DNA of 64,000 bases from Nitrospirota bacterium. Lineage in GTDB: Bacteria > Nitrospirota > Nitrospiria > Nitrospirales > Nitrospiraceae. Position 1 is the first letter of the stretch. Every line of letters begins with the position of its first letter. Below, piece by piece: positions 56,336 to 64,000 of the stretch. The position numbers and the translations under genes were made by a program. Under the pieces are notes generated by a model, which saw nothing but the letters and a program-made list of their open reading frames with translations, searched no databases and had not been told where the DNA came from. The stretch covers positions 1 to 64,000 of the forward strand of contig JAGXAR010000002.1 in the NCBI GenBank assembly GCA_018971525.1, given 5' to 3'.

Positions 56336-56692
56336 TCAGGAATGCGCCCCTTGCCACGCGCTGGATCTGGGTGGCAGCGCGAGAGGGACCTGCTTCTTGA
56401 CGAGCCGACCTAAGCGGACTTGGTCATCACCAGGCATTTGAATAAACTCGACACCGAACCGTTGTCCCTCGCACCACCGTACTTTGGCTAATCCGACTCG
56501 AAGCGGAGACGTGGTGTCAGGGACGAGCATTCTCATTTCAAGATAGGAGCCGGGCTTTACTCGTTTTCGGCTGTGGACAGCGCAGCCAGGGACAGACACG
56601 TTGAGCACGGTTCCCTCCCCCACATAGGCCTCACCAGCAAACACAACGGGGAAGTGTGTGTGGACTCGTTCGCAGTACCGAAGTTTCGTCAT
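56336..56692 (-). CDS. PilZ domain protein
   Basis: 118 residues from the ATG at 56692 (AAGGAG upstream); a longer frame to 56845 lacks support. It consists almost entirely of a PilZ domain with RYCER (RxxxR) and NVSVPG (NxSxxG), so c-di-GMP binding is expected. It probably forms an operon with the following lipoprotein gene and lies 1.4 kb from a diguanylate cyclase gene. Confidence 0.87.
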   Translation of the reverse strand: MTKLRYCERVHTHFPVVFAGEAYVGEGTVLNVSVPGCAVHSRKRVKPGSYLEMRMLVPDTTSPLRVGLAKVRWCEGQRFGVEFIQMPGDDQVRLGRLVKKQVPLALPPRSSAWQGAHS

Positions 56693-57070
56693 CGCAGTTG
56701 ACTCCTTCTCGGTCAGACGATTAGAGAGCACAGAGTACCACAGTCTTCCTTCAGCACGCGAGAGGACCCCTCGTTCGTGGGATCTGGCACAAGAGAGGCT
56801 GGGGCCTCCCCGCAGCATCCTCCACCGAACCGCAAAGTGCGGCAAGGAGAGCCAAGAAAAGGGAAGCCTCCACCCTCATCTCCCTACGAAAGTTGGGAGT
56901 CATGAATAACTACAAATCATTGGAATCATGAGACAGCCAAGCATTTTGCCCTCCCTCCAAGACGGCATAGAATCTGCGCTTGCAACATCACAGCACAGGG
57001 TCAGCTTTCGAGCAATATGAAAAGACTCGCCGCAGGGTTACGCAGGTTTCGGCACAGGGAGGAAACAAAG
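56693..57070. other. Divergent intergenic region between PilZ and transglycosylase genes
   Basis: 378 bp that should hold promoters for both flanking genes. CACAGGG occurs twice (about 56993 and 57053) but I could not fold a known riboswitch from it. Confidence 0.35.
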
Positions 57071-57772
57071 ATGAACACGCTTGAACTCCACAACGAACCA
57101 TATAGCGATGGTTCAGGACGCCGGACATTCGGCCTCATGGGATCCGCCAGATTTCTTGCCTGCGCAGGCGTGGTACTGATGGCGACTGCGGTGCCCTCTA
57201 TTCTCGCCGATGCGCAGGTCTCTGGACACGTCGATCCTACGGGTCAGATGAGCCTCACGAATGTATCGATAGATGAGCGTGTCACGGCAGTTCGCCGCAA
57301 GGCCCGGTATCACATAGGTTTGGCGGATCTAGAACTTGAGCAAGCTGTCAGACGTGCGGCTCAGCAGCACCACCTTCAACCGGCCTTGCTCCTTGCGGTG
57401 ATGAAGGTCGAGTCTTCCTTTAATCCGACAGTGGTCTCTAAGGCGGGAGCGGTAGGACTCATGCAGTTGATTCCGGAAACCGCCATCCGGCATGGCGTGC
57501 GTAACCTCTACGATGCGAACGACAACATCACCGGTGGGGCCAAGCACCTGCGTTACCTCCTAGACCGGTTCCACGGGAACATCCGGTTAGCCTTGGCTGC
57601 CTATAACGCGGGAGAACGCAAGGTGGATCGATATGGACAGATTCCACCCTATAAGGAAACACAGGATTATGTGAAAAAGGTGATCGTATATTATCGTAGC
57701 TACAAGAAGGACGGTTGGATCATGCCGGTTGTGATGACCGCCCCGTCTACGCACGCAGGCCGACCGTACTAA
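57071..57772 (+). CDS. Lytic transglycosylase (SLT domain)
   Basis: About 233 residues from the ATG at 57071, preceded by GGGAGGAAAC; an upstream ATG at 57017 is possible. A membrane or signal segment lies at residues 25-48. The SLT domain has the catalytic Glu114 in VESSFNP, then AGAVGLMQLIPETA and AAYNAGERKVDRYG. It cleaves peptidoglycan glycan strands, releasing anhydroMurNAc, the substrate recycled by AnmK. Confidence 0.93.
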   Translation: MNTLELHNEPYSDGSGRRTFGLMGSARFLACAGVVLMATAVPSILADAQVSGHVDPTGQMSLTNVSIDERVTAVRRKARYHIGLADLELEQAVRRAAQQHHLQPALLLAVMKVESSFNPTVVSKAGAVGLMQLIPETAIRHGVRNLYDANDNITGGAKHLRYLLDRFHGNIRLALAAYNAGERKVDRYGQIPPYKETQDYVKKVIVYYRSYKKDGWIMPVVMTAPSTHAGRPY

Positions 57773-57913
57773 TCGATCGCCTGTGATCTCGTGTGGTCAA
57801 GGAAGCCTTGATTCGGGTTAGGGGTCCATCCGAAGAGACAGGGGCCTAAAGCCGTTGTAAGGATCACAAAGTGAAGCGAAGCGTAGAATAAAACAGTTGA
57901 GGAGGTGGAGGCG

Positions 57914-58111
57914 TTAGACGGGTTTCTCAGCAACGTAATCCAAGTATTTCCACAGTTCCTTGGCATCCTCTTCGGCGAAAACCAGAGGGGTATTGTTAGC
58001 GGATCCCGCGAAATAGACCTTGAGCGACATCTCATCTTGCCAAATCTGTGCTTCGCAGTAGCTCACACTATCGAGGTTTAAGGCTTTCTTGCCGATACGA
58101 ACGAAGTGCAT
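57914..58111 (-). CDS. Hypothetical small protein
   Basis: 65 residues from the ATG at 58111, which has a GAGGAG site. Soluble, beta-rich at the start (VRIGKKALNLDSVSY) with a helical C-terminus (EEDAKELWKYLDYVAE). Family not recognised. It is the last core gene before the tRNA-Met fragment. Confidence 0.7.
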   Translation of the reverse strand: MHFVRIGKKALNLDSVSYCEAQIWQDEMSLKVYFAGSANNTPLVFAEEDAKELWKYLDYVAEKPV

Positions 58112-58275
58112 AGCGTCTCCTCGCCCTGTGCCAACTCCTGGCCGACTATAACACCTCATGGCCTTCCGTCAAACGCTTCCGTATTTTCCGGCAAGGTCTC
58201 GTAGGCAAGGGGAGAGTGAGGATTTGTAGATGATTGAAGTTTCCTGGCGATGGATCAGTTATATAAGGAAGCGAG

Positions 58276-58320
58276 TGGTTGCGGGGGAAGGATTTGAACC
58301 TTCGACCTTTGGGTTATGAG
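58276..58320 (-). repeat. tRNA-Met(CAT) 3' fragment, probable attachment site
   Basis: On the minus strand the sequence reads from the anticodon loop CTCATAA through a T arm (GAAGG-TTCAAAT-CCTTC) to acceptor strand CCCCGCA, discriminator A and CCA. The bases before the loop do not pair with the anticodon stem and no D arm exists, so the 5' half is missing. This marks the left border of an element that extends right; the intact tRNA-Met gene is expected beyond the window, past the integrase gene. Confidence 0.82.
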
Positions 58321-59375
58321 GCCGTAAGGGGTATTTTCTTAACACCCTGATCTTCCGTCTGGTTTCTCGCATTAATAAATTAATCGAGGGCTTATAGCTT
58401 TCTATCTGTTGCGCTGGCTTCTAAATGGTTCTATGCTTTTCGACGCTCTTTAGCACAATTTTGTCACACTGCTACTACTCTGAAGAATCGGCAATAGCCA
58501 ACGCAACAATTATATGATTACCTTGGCCTACCAGAAGGCTGTTTTTGGGCGAGCAGTCGAGATGCTATGAATAAAGGTTGTTGCATCTGAAGCTTAGGCG
58601 CTCCAAAAAAAACCTTAAATCTTCCGAAATACCATCATTCCCCCGCCCACCCTTGCGCCCCCTTCGCCACCCTCCTAGAATGAGCCTCCCTGCGAGGCTC
58701 CCATGCCCTTCACGATTCGCCCCTACCGTCGGTTTCCGGTGCAGTGCTCCCTGCCATACCATTCAACAACCTCATGATGAGTGAGGGATGTAGACGACAG
58801 GAGGGGCAATGTCGATGAGTTCTCTCGACGATCCCCGAAGAGAAATGGCATAGCCTGCAGCAGGCAGACTCGTGGTAGCGTCCAAGATCTTGCAGCCAGT
58901 TTTGGAGACGTCTTTCAGAGTTCCCTCTCCTGTGACGATTCACGCGCTTTGTTTTCAGGAGTAGCTGACTCGGTACCGAATCGGATCCTACTGAGGTGTT
59001 CTCCTCTTGTCCTAGACGTGGAGGCCATCGAAATTCTGATGTGCCACGATCGTTTTTCCGCAGCCTGTTCGGGATGGATTCCTCCATTCCCGTGAAACCC
59101 TCGCCAATTGTGGCCCCAGCGCCACCCCCCCCTTTCTGGGCAACATCGATCCCCTCTTTTTGGGGATAGTTAAAATTCTGGGGATGCGGGTATTCTCACA
59201 CTGTCGCGGGGGACAAAGGATCCGTGGCGGAACCACTGAGAAGGTCCCGATGAAGCTTTGCCACCCCGTTCTCAAGATCAATAACCAGAAAGCTCATTCG
59301 GTCTCGGATCGGCGCTATGTGGATATCATCAACTTCTGATAAGCCTGGTCGTCGATTTGTTACCCGGAGGTAAGT
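58321..59375. other. Long gene-poor left end of right element
   Basis: Just over 1 kb with no credible gene. Open frames at 58710-59087 (-) and 58781-59095 (+) overlap each other and lack ribosome-binding sites or known motifs. The first 250 bp are AT-rich, with a short palindromic ATTAATAAATTAAT. C-rich runs occur near 59130. Probably eroded element sequence. Confidence 0.45.
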
Positions 59376-61082
59376 ATGGGTAGTCGAGAGCCGAAGGCAT
59401 CTGCCATAGGGATATCTTCCAAGAAGAAGCCTGTATTTTTGTTTATTACAGCTGTAATAGTAGCGCTGCTCCCGCTCGTAGTATTAGAAGTGGGCTTACG
59501 GGTTGGGGGATTCCATGTGCCACAGGATCCGTTCCTGAGTTTCGGGACGGTTCCAGAATTCTTCATCACGAAGGAAATTGACGGGAAGCTCTATTACACA
59601 GTGTCGCGTAGTGATGTGTACCTTGAACGCGAGACGATTTTCCCGGCTCGAAAAGCACCGAATACCTTTCGTGTGATTTGTCTCGGGAGCTCTGCAAGCG
59701 CGGGCTGGCCGCACCAGGGCAATGAAGTTTATACGGCCTACCTGCAAGAGGCACTGCAGCGGGCGTTTCCTGATCGACAGATCGAGGTCCTGAACCTCGG
59801 CGCGCATGCCTATGCATCCTATCGGAACCGGCTCATATTCCAAGAAGCCATTGAGTTTGAGCCCGATGCCTTCGTTATTTGGACCGGAAACAATGAATTC
59901 CTGGAAAAGCGTGTGTATCAGACCGAACAGGTATGGCTTGAGCCGGTGTTGGCAGTCGCCAACAAGTCACTTCTGTATCGAGGATTGCGAGGAAGCCGCG
60001 TGGGACGTTGGTTGTTTCCTGGAAATACGCTCAGTGCTTATGAGCGGGCGTTTGGTTGGTTCACGGTGTGGTCTAAAATTGAGCAGGTTGCCCTAGCATT
60101 GCGGACGAATCCTGAGCAGTTTTCTGCGGTTAAGCGGCACTATGAATCCAGCGTCGAATCGATGGTGGAGATGGCTCAGGACAAAGGGATTCCAGTAGTA
60201 TTGGCTACGGTGCCGGTAAATTTGCGTGAGTGGCGTCCCACCGTGTCGTGTCACTCCGGAGAGGGTGCTCGACTGGAGCAATGGCAAGCCCGGTATCATG
60301 AGGGTCGTCGTCGGCTCTTGGAAGGAAACTACCCTAGTGCGATTGAAGCGTTGGCAGCTTCCACCGAGTTAGACCCTCAGTACGCTGATGGGTACTTTTA
60401 TCTGGGAAAGGCGTTTGAGGCGCAGAAGCAATTCGACCGTGCCTACGCCAATTATAGCCTGGCCCGTGATTACGATTGCAATCCCTTCCGTGCCATCTCT
60501 GCGTTCAACGAATCAATTCACCAGATTGCAGGTCGTCACTCAAACGTAACGTTGGCGGATCTCACAGGGGCATTTTCAGCCGCCGCGGCTCCCTACGCGC
60601 CAGGATTCGACCTTTTTCTTGATTATGTGCATCCAACTAAGCGAGGCAATTTAGTGGCCGCAGAATCCGTGTTCAAGGCGCTAATTGAGGCACGCCTGCT
60701 CACGGGGAGCGAGGCGAGTCCGAGATTTACGCATGTTCCGAAAGGCACTGGTCCAAACAAGGTGCCCTATGATGATTGGCATGATACCGTCATCCAGAAG
60801 AGGATCATTAAATACTTCATGATACAGCACCAGGACGACAGTATCATTCAACGGTCGCGATATCTCCTGGACACGCCGGAACTCAGGGAGCAACTCACCG
60901 TAGAGGACCGACAATTTTTAGAGAAGGCAAAGGCGTTGTACTCGGGGATCGTGGCAAGCGAACAGCAGTGGATGGCCGAGAAAGCCCCGGACCCGCGTGA
61001 ACAGAACAAAGCGCGATTGTTGGAGTTCTACAAAAACACGTTCACGGGCTACGAGGATTATAAACAGAATCGGGCATATTGA
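59376..61082 (+). CDS. Membrane-anchored SGNH-hydrolase-like protein with inserted TPRs
   Basis: 568 residues from the ATG at 59376 behind CGGAGGT. A helix at residues 20-40 anchors it. An SGNH fold begins near residue 96 with GSSASAG (candidate nucleophile Ser106), then GNNEF (block III) and, after an insert, DYVHPTKRGN (Asp/His block). The insert (about 300-365) contains two TPR-like helices (LLEGNYPSAIEALAAS and KQFDRAYANYS). It is a cargo gene of the right element. Substrate unknown; sugar O-deacetylation or acyl transfer is possible. Confidence 0.8.
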   Translation: MGSREPKASAIGISSKKKPVFLFITAVIVALLPLVVLEVGLRVGGFHVPQDPFLSFGTVPEFFITKEIDGKLYYTVSRSDVYLERETIFPARKAPNTFRVICLGSSASAGWPHQGNEVYTAYLQEALQRAFPDRQIEVLNLGAHAYASYRNRLIFQEAIEFEPDAFVIWTGNNEFLEKRVYQTEQVWLEPVLAVANKSLLYRGLRGSRVGRWLFPGNTLSAYERAFGWFTVWSKIEQVALALRTNPEQFSAVKRHYESSVESMVEMAQDKGIPVVLATVPVNLREWRPTVSCHSGEGARLEQWQARYHEGRRRLLEGNYPSAIEALAASTELDPQYADGYFYLGKAFEAQKQFDRAYANYSLARDYDCNPFRAISAFNESIHQIAGRHSNVTLADLTGAFSAAAAPYAPGFDLFLDYVHPTKRGNLVAAESVFKALIEARLLTGSEASPRFTHVPKGTGPNKVPYDDWHDTVIQKRIIKYFMIQHQDDSIIQRSRYLLDTPELREQLTVEDRQFLEKAKALYSGIVASEQQWMAEKAPDPREQNKARLLEFYKNTFTGYEDYKQNRAY

Positions 61083-61099
61083 CCTCCAATTTGACTATT

Positions 61100-61515
61100 C
61101 ACCCCATCCTGGCCGACTTCTCTGGCCCCGTTGTCTCCGTCCTTGACCGCAACACCATGGAAGTTCTACACAATTAACATCCTGAACGCATACATCTCAA
61201 TGGCATCGATTGCCCCGAGAAAGGCCAGGCCTTCGGCAAGCGAGCCAAGCAAGCCGCGTTAGAACGAGTGTTCGGTAAAGAGGTGACGCTCCAATCATTC
61301 CGGAAGGACACGTACGGGCGTACAATAGCTGATATGCTTTTAGCCGATGGCCCAACGTCAATCACGCACTCGTCAAAGACGGCTGGTGCTGGCGGTATCG
61401 GAAGTATGCGCCAGGGGGAGATACCACACTTGAACGCTTAGAAACTGAGGCGAGAGAGACAAGGCGGGGGCTATGGGTAGAACCGAACCCTATTACACTT
61501 ACACCGTGGAAGTAG
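61100..61515 (+). pseudogene. Thermonuclease-family (SNase) pseudogene
   Basis: Conceptual translation gives GPVVSVLDRNTMEVL, a TAA stop, then HPERIHLNGIDCPEKGQAFG, KDTYGRTIADMLLADG, a frameshift near 61346, and VNHALVKDGWCWRYRKY with RRGLWVEPNP to the final stop. These are the successive blocks of a staphylococcal-nuclease-like domain. The calcium-binding DGDT has decayed to DRNT. One stop and one frameshift show that it is inactive. Confidence 0.85.
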
Positions 61516-61930
61516 AGACGACTTGGCAGAAGAAGAAAATGTCCTTATAGCTGATGCCTCCCTTGACGCGTCCCCACGGGCAGCTGAGCTTTGCGGTGTC
61601 ATACGAATCGAGTCTATATCCTCCGAGATCCATGGGGTGTACAGGGTACTGATGCTAGTTCTCTTCTCCTCGTCGCGTGGTTTGTCCCCCCGCTCGTGAC
61701 GCAGACCACTCGTACGCCACGAGCCAACGCAAACTTGTCTCAACGCCGCGTCAAAGATTGACCGGGCCGTTGCTCAATCAAGGCCTGCATCTTCCTAACT
61801 GCCCTAAACTGCCCCCAACAGCCTAATTCCCTTCTCCTCCCCTTTACCCTACGTTCGTGATGACGCCGAGCAGATGCTGGCCTGGCCACCTGAGCGCGAT
61901 GTCATGCGCACGAGAGCGCACCAAAGCATA

Positions 61931-61960
61931 CATAAGCAGCCATAAGCAGTCATAAGCAGC
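61931..61960 (+). repeat. Three tandem 10-bp direct repeats (iteron-like)
   Basis: CATAAGCAGC, CATAAGCAGT, CATAAGCAGC in perfect tandem, preceded by a partial CATA. They lie 70 bp before the excisionase-like HTH gene and 370 bp before the replication-initiator gene, a position suitable for binding by either protein. Confidence 0.75.
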
Positions 61961-62029
61961 CTCCTGCCTAATTCCCAAGACGGAGGCTCGGGCGTTATGG
62001 TGGAAGACATTTATATACAAGGAGGGTGC

Positions 62030-62239
62030 ATGAAGACATCAGACCTGTCGATCAAAGAACTCGCGGTCTTCATTGGCGTGAGCACGGATATCATCCGGCG
62101 GGCGGTTCGCAAGGGTGAGATCCCCGCGACACGTGTCGGAACCGCGTTGCGGTTCGAGCTACGCCAGGTCCGGCGTCAGATGGAACGGAATGCTGTCGTC
62201 CGCCTGCAGAGGGGATCGGCCAGCGCGCCGGGCGGCTAG
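62030..62239 (+). CDS. Excisionase-like helix-turn-helix protein
   Basis: 69 residues from the ATG at 62030, which has a strong AAGGAGGG site. Winged-HTH (MerR/Xis-type) pattern: LSIKELAVFIGVSTDIIRRAV, then KGEIPATRVGTALRF. Basic C-terminus. It may act as the recombination directionality factor or as a regulator of the rep gene 88 bp downstream. Confidence 0.82.
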   Translation: MKTSDLSIKELAVFIGVSTDIIRRAVRKGEIPATRVGTALRFELRQVRRQMERNAVVRLQRGSASAPGG

Positions 62240-62327
62240 AGCCGGCCGCGCGCAGGACGATCAGCCCCCGGATCGGTAACACGGGGGCACTACCCACAGG
62301 GATCGTTGCAGGAGGTCTAAGGATTCC

Positions 62328-63359
62328 ATGAGTTCCCCCTTCACCCTCACCATTGATTGGCTCGCCTTTACCTTGCCGTCAGGCTCCGCTCAGGACACGA
62401 TGCAGATGCTAGGAGGTGACTGGACCAAGAGCGCAACCGGCTTTCGCGGCTATCCCGCGTCCTGGATCACCGCGAGTGCAAGCCGGGGAGTTGGCAAACT
62501 TGGAACTCGCGCGCCCCGTGCTCCTCTCGAAGTCCATGTTGATCTGTCCGCCGGGATTGTCGCGCCATGGCCGTCAGGGAAGGTCCGGACGATCCTCCAA
62601 TGGATCTTGAAACAAGACGGTCACCTGACGCGCCTCGATTGTGCATTAGACGATCGGAATAGCTGTGTGCCGCTCTTAACGATCAGACAGGCCATCGAAG
62701 CGGGTCAGTGTGTCACGCGGGCGGACCGTATGCAGCGCATCTCATCGAGCTCGATCCACAACGCCACTCCCAGCGGAGAGACCCTCTATCTTGGGAGTCC
62801 TCAGAGTCAAACGATGCTGCGTATCTATGACAAGCGCCTGGAGAGTCAGACGAAACAGCGTGAGGATTGGCAAGACTACGGCATCCGGTGGGAATTGGAA
62901 TTGAAAAAAGATCGGGCCCAGGGCTGCGGACAAGTCCTGTCCTACCTGGAGGAAGCTGACTGGCTTGAATTCATCGTGGGTGTACTCCGGGGCTATGTGG
63001 ACTTTCGAGCGACGAGCCGAGACGAGGAGGATGAGTTTCGGTATCGGGCTCCACTCCTCGACTGGTGGCTGCTGCTTACCGACGGCTTCAAAAAAGGCCG
63101 TCTCGTCGTGGAGAAGGAGGCTCAGACCCTCCCCAAGGTGAAGCGCTGGGTGAGTCAGTCGGTGGCCCCGATGCTGGCGGTCATCTATGCGGAGCATCCC
63201 GGTGGGCCAGCCTGGTTGGAGAGGCAAATCCTCGCGGGCAAGCGTCGATGGAAAAATAAGCATCGGGGGCTGCTGAAGAAAGAGACACCATCGGACTCTA
63301 CGAAAGACGCCGGCGGTGACGCGGGCGCACCATCACAGGGGGGTGAGGGGGTGTCGTAA
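62328..63359 (+). CDS. Replication initiation protein, rolling-circle (Rep_trans) type
   Basis: 343 residues starting at ATG 62328 behind GGAGGTC. Blocks typical of the replication initiation factor family are visible: LTRLDCALDDR, TLYLGSPQSQTMLRIYDK with its candidate Tyr, and RWELELKKDRA. This family nicks a double-strand origin on plasmids and integrative elements. The C-terminus is basic, then Gly/Asp-rich. It implies that the element can replicate when excised. Confidence 0.85.
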   Translation: MSSPFTLTIDWLAFTLPSGSAQDTMQMLGGDWTKSATGFRGYPASWITASASRGVGKLGTRAPRAPLEVHVDLSAGIVAPWPSGKVRTILQWILKQDGHLTRLDCALDDRNSCVPLLTIRQAIEAGQCVTRADRMQRISSSSIHNATPSGETLYLGSPQSQTMLRIYDKRLESQTKQREDWQDYGIRWELELKKDRAQGCGQVLSYLEEADWLEFIVGVLRGYVDFRATSRDEEDEFRYRAPLLDWWLLLTDGFKKGRLVVEKEAQTLPKVKRWVSQSVAPMLAVIYAEHPGGPAWLERQILAGKRRWKNKHRGLLKKETPSDSTKDAGGDAGAPSQGGEGVS

Positions 63360-63390
63360 GACTCCCCCTGCTACTTTAGAAGGCATGGTC

Positions 63391-63687
63391 ATGTTGCTCA
63401 CAGTGAAAGACCTCTCGGCCTGGCTCAATATGAAGCCGTCCACGCTGTATCTGTGGGCGGCGCAGCGGAAGATTCCGTGTGTAAAGATGCATGGGTTGAT
63501 CCGGTTCGATCCGGACGCCATTACCGCCTGGCTGCGTTCATTCGAGCCAGGCCCGGCAGAAGCGCTTCCTCCATTGAACCGAGAACCAAACCTCGATCTG
63601 GATCAACTTATTGAAGCAGCAAAACGCCAGGTTTATACTCCCACCTGCGAGAAGCCAGACGAAGTCAGGGCCAAGCAAGGAGGTTAA
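63391..63687 (+). CDS. Second excisionase/MerR-like HTH protein
   Basis: 98 residues from ATG 63391 (AGAAGG seven bases upstream); ATG 63385 is an alternative. HTH pattern LLTVKDLSAWLNMKPSTLYLWAAQRKIP followed by IRFDPDAITAWL is the classic 'helix-turn-helix domain 17' form. It ends just before the integrase start, consistent with an Xis-Int pair. Confidence 0.85.
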   Translation: MLLTVKDLSAWLNMKPSTLYLWAAQRKIPCVKMHGLIRFDPDAITAWLRSFEPGPAEALPPLNREPNLDLDQLIEAAKRQVYTPTCEKPDEVRAKQGG

Positions 63688-63689
63688 TA

Positions 63690-64000
63690 ATGGCTCTGTT
63701 TCGGCGAGGCCGCGTCTGGTGGATGGGCTTTTCTTATCAAGGGAGACAAGTCAGAAGATCCACGGAAGTCACAGATAAGAAGCTCGCAGAGAAAATTTAT
63801 CACAAGGTGATGGTCCAAATTGCTGAAGGCAAGTGGTACCCGCCTGAAGCGGGGGCCGATAAAACAGTGAGAGAACTGTTGGAACGGTATCTCACAGATT
63901 ATTCGGCTCCGAACAAAGCGCCGACGACGCACCACAGTGACACATCTCGCGCGCAGCATCTTATTCACGCATTCGGCGATCTGACATTGAGGGAAATGCG
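63690..64000 (+). CDS. Tyrosine recombinase/integrase, N-terminal part (cut by window end)
   Basis: At least 103 residues from the ATG at 63690 with an AAGGAGG site, two bases after the HTH gene. The N-terminus (WWMGFSYQGRQVRRSTEVTDKKLAEKIYHKV) is the arm-type DNA-binding domain of phage-like integrases, followed by the start of the SAM-like core-binding domain (ELLERYLTDYS). Catalytic residues lie beyond the window. Reading toward the expected tRNA-Met gene fits site-specific integration there. Confidence 0.85.
   Translation, partial: MALFRRGRVWWMGFSYQGRQVRRSTEVTDKKLAEKIYHKVMVQIAEGKWYPPEAGADKTVRELLERYLTDYSAPNKAPTTHHSDTSRAQHLIHAFGDLTLREM

Larger units (their letters stand above)
61083..62029. 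other. Gene-poor region with nuclease remnant and direct repeats
   Basis: About 950 bp holding the decayed nuclease gene (to 61515), then about 400 bp of pyrimidine-rich sequence with nothing recognisable, then the three 10-bp repeats and the ribosome-binding site of the first HTH gene. Confidence 0.5.

Noticed and set aside
56940-57070. c-di-GMP riboswitch-like sequence before the transglycosylase gene
   Set aside because: CACAGGG and GGGTTACG words recall the GEMM motif, but the conserved core order and helices could not be assembled.
58276-58360. Complete tRNA-Met gene
   Set aside because: The 5' half is missing: no D arm and no acceptor strand complementary to CCCCGCA.
58710-59095. Overlapping open frames on both strands in the right element
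   Set aside because: No ribosome-binding sites, no recognisable motifs, and the two frames exclude each other.
61471-61743. Minus-strand open frame after the nuclease remnant
   Set aside because: Partly antisense to the pseudogene, with no motif or ribosome-binding site.

Overview
The window looks like a chromosomal segment of a Gram-negative bacterium, most likely a Nitrospira-type member of the Nitrospirota. This is inferred from gene order, an outer-membrane/lipoprotein cell plan, an F1 gene cluster without F0 genes, and protein style; no rRNA or other decisive marker lies in the window. A core chromosome of about 56 kb is flanked by the ends of two different mobile elements. Each end is marked by a 45-bp fragment of a tRNA gene running from the anticodon loop to the encoded CCA: tRNA-Gly(GCC) at 1826-1870 and tRNA-Met(CAT, minus strand) at 58276-58320. 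The left element (1-1825) is AT-rich and carries a partial ImmA/IrrE metallopeptidase gene and a DUF3800 gene. The right element (58321 to the window end) carries an SGNH/TPR protein gene, a decayed nuclease gene, three 10-bp direct repeats, two small HTH genes, a rolling-circle-type replication initiator gene and the start of an integrase gene.

Core layout. 1.96-9.9 kb: a frameshifted threonine dehydratase-like gene, a moxR-DUF58-transglutaminase operon (minus) with an uncharacterised methyltransferase-like gene upstream, and a ChaN-like lipoprotein gene. 10-16 kb: CDGSH protein, SWIM zinc-finger coiled-coil protein, a tiny membrane protein, and tesA divergent from ybbA-ybbP. 16-27 kb (all minus): a PilZ protein, then a long run that reads from a DUF4398 lipoprotein through two L,D-transpeptidases and a catalytically empty relative into pgi-pgl-glk-rpiA-pepN, ending at a GC hairpin.

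27.4-38.2 kb is the rpmH-rnpA-yidD-yidC-mnmE-mnmG-rsmG-parA-parB cluster that usually lies near the replication origin, with two parS sites and a strong rpmH promoter, but with no dnaA or jag gene here. Two bactofilin genes and mnmA follow. 38.3-43.3 kb is atpHAGDC, encoding the F1 sector only.

43.3-58.1 kb is a mixed housekeeping region: an ankyrin-like remnant, a Tll0287-like heme protein, an RluA-family pseudouridine synthase, a GNAT acetyltransferase, an outer-membrane barrel, a znuABC-type metal importer, anmK, a DUF2726 protein, a TPR protein, a beta-helix protein, a response-regulator diguanylate cyclase, a second PilZ protein and a lytic transglycosylase. Recurrent themes are peptidoglycan remodelling (two LDTs, SLT, AnmK, bactofilins), c-di-GMP signalling (GGDEF plus two PilZ proteins) and tRNA modification (MnmE, MnmG, MnmA). 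Two coiled-coil proteins 45 kb apart share an apparently unnamed C-terminal module.
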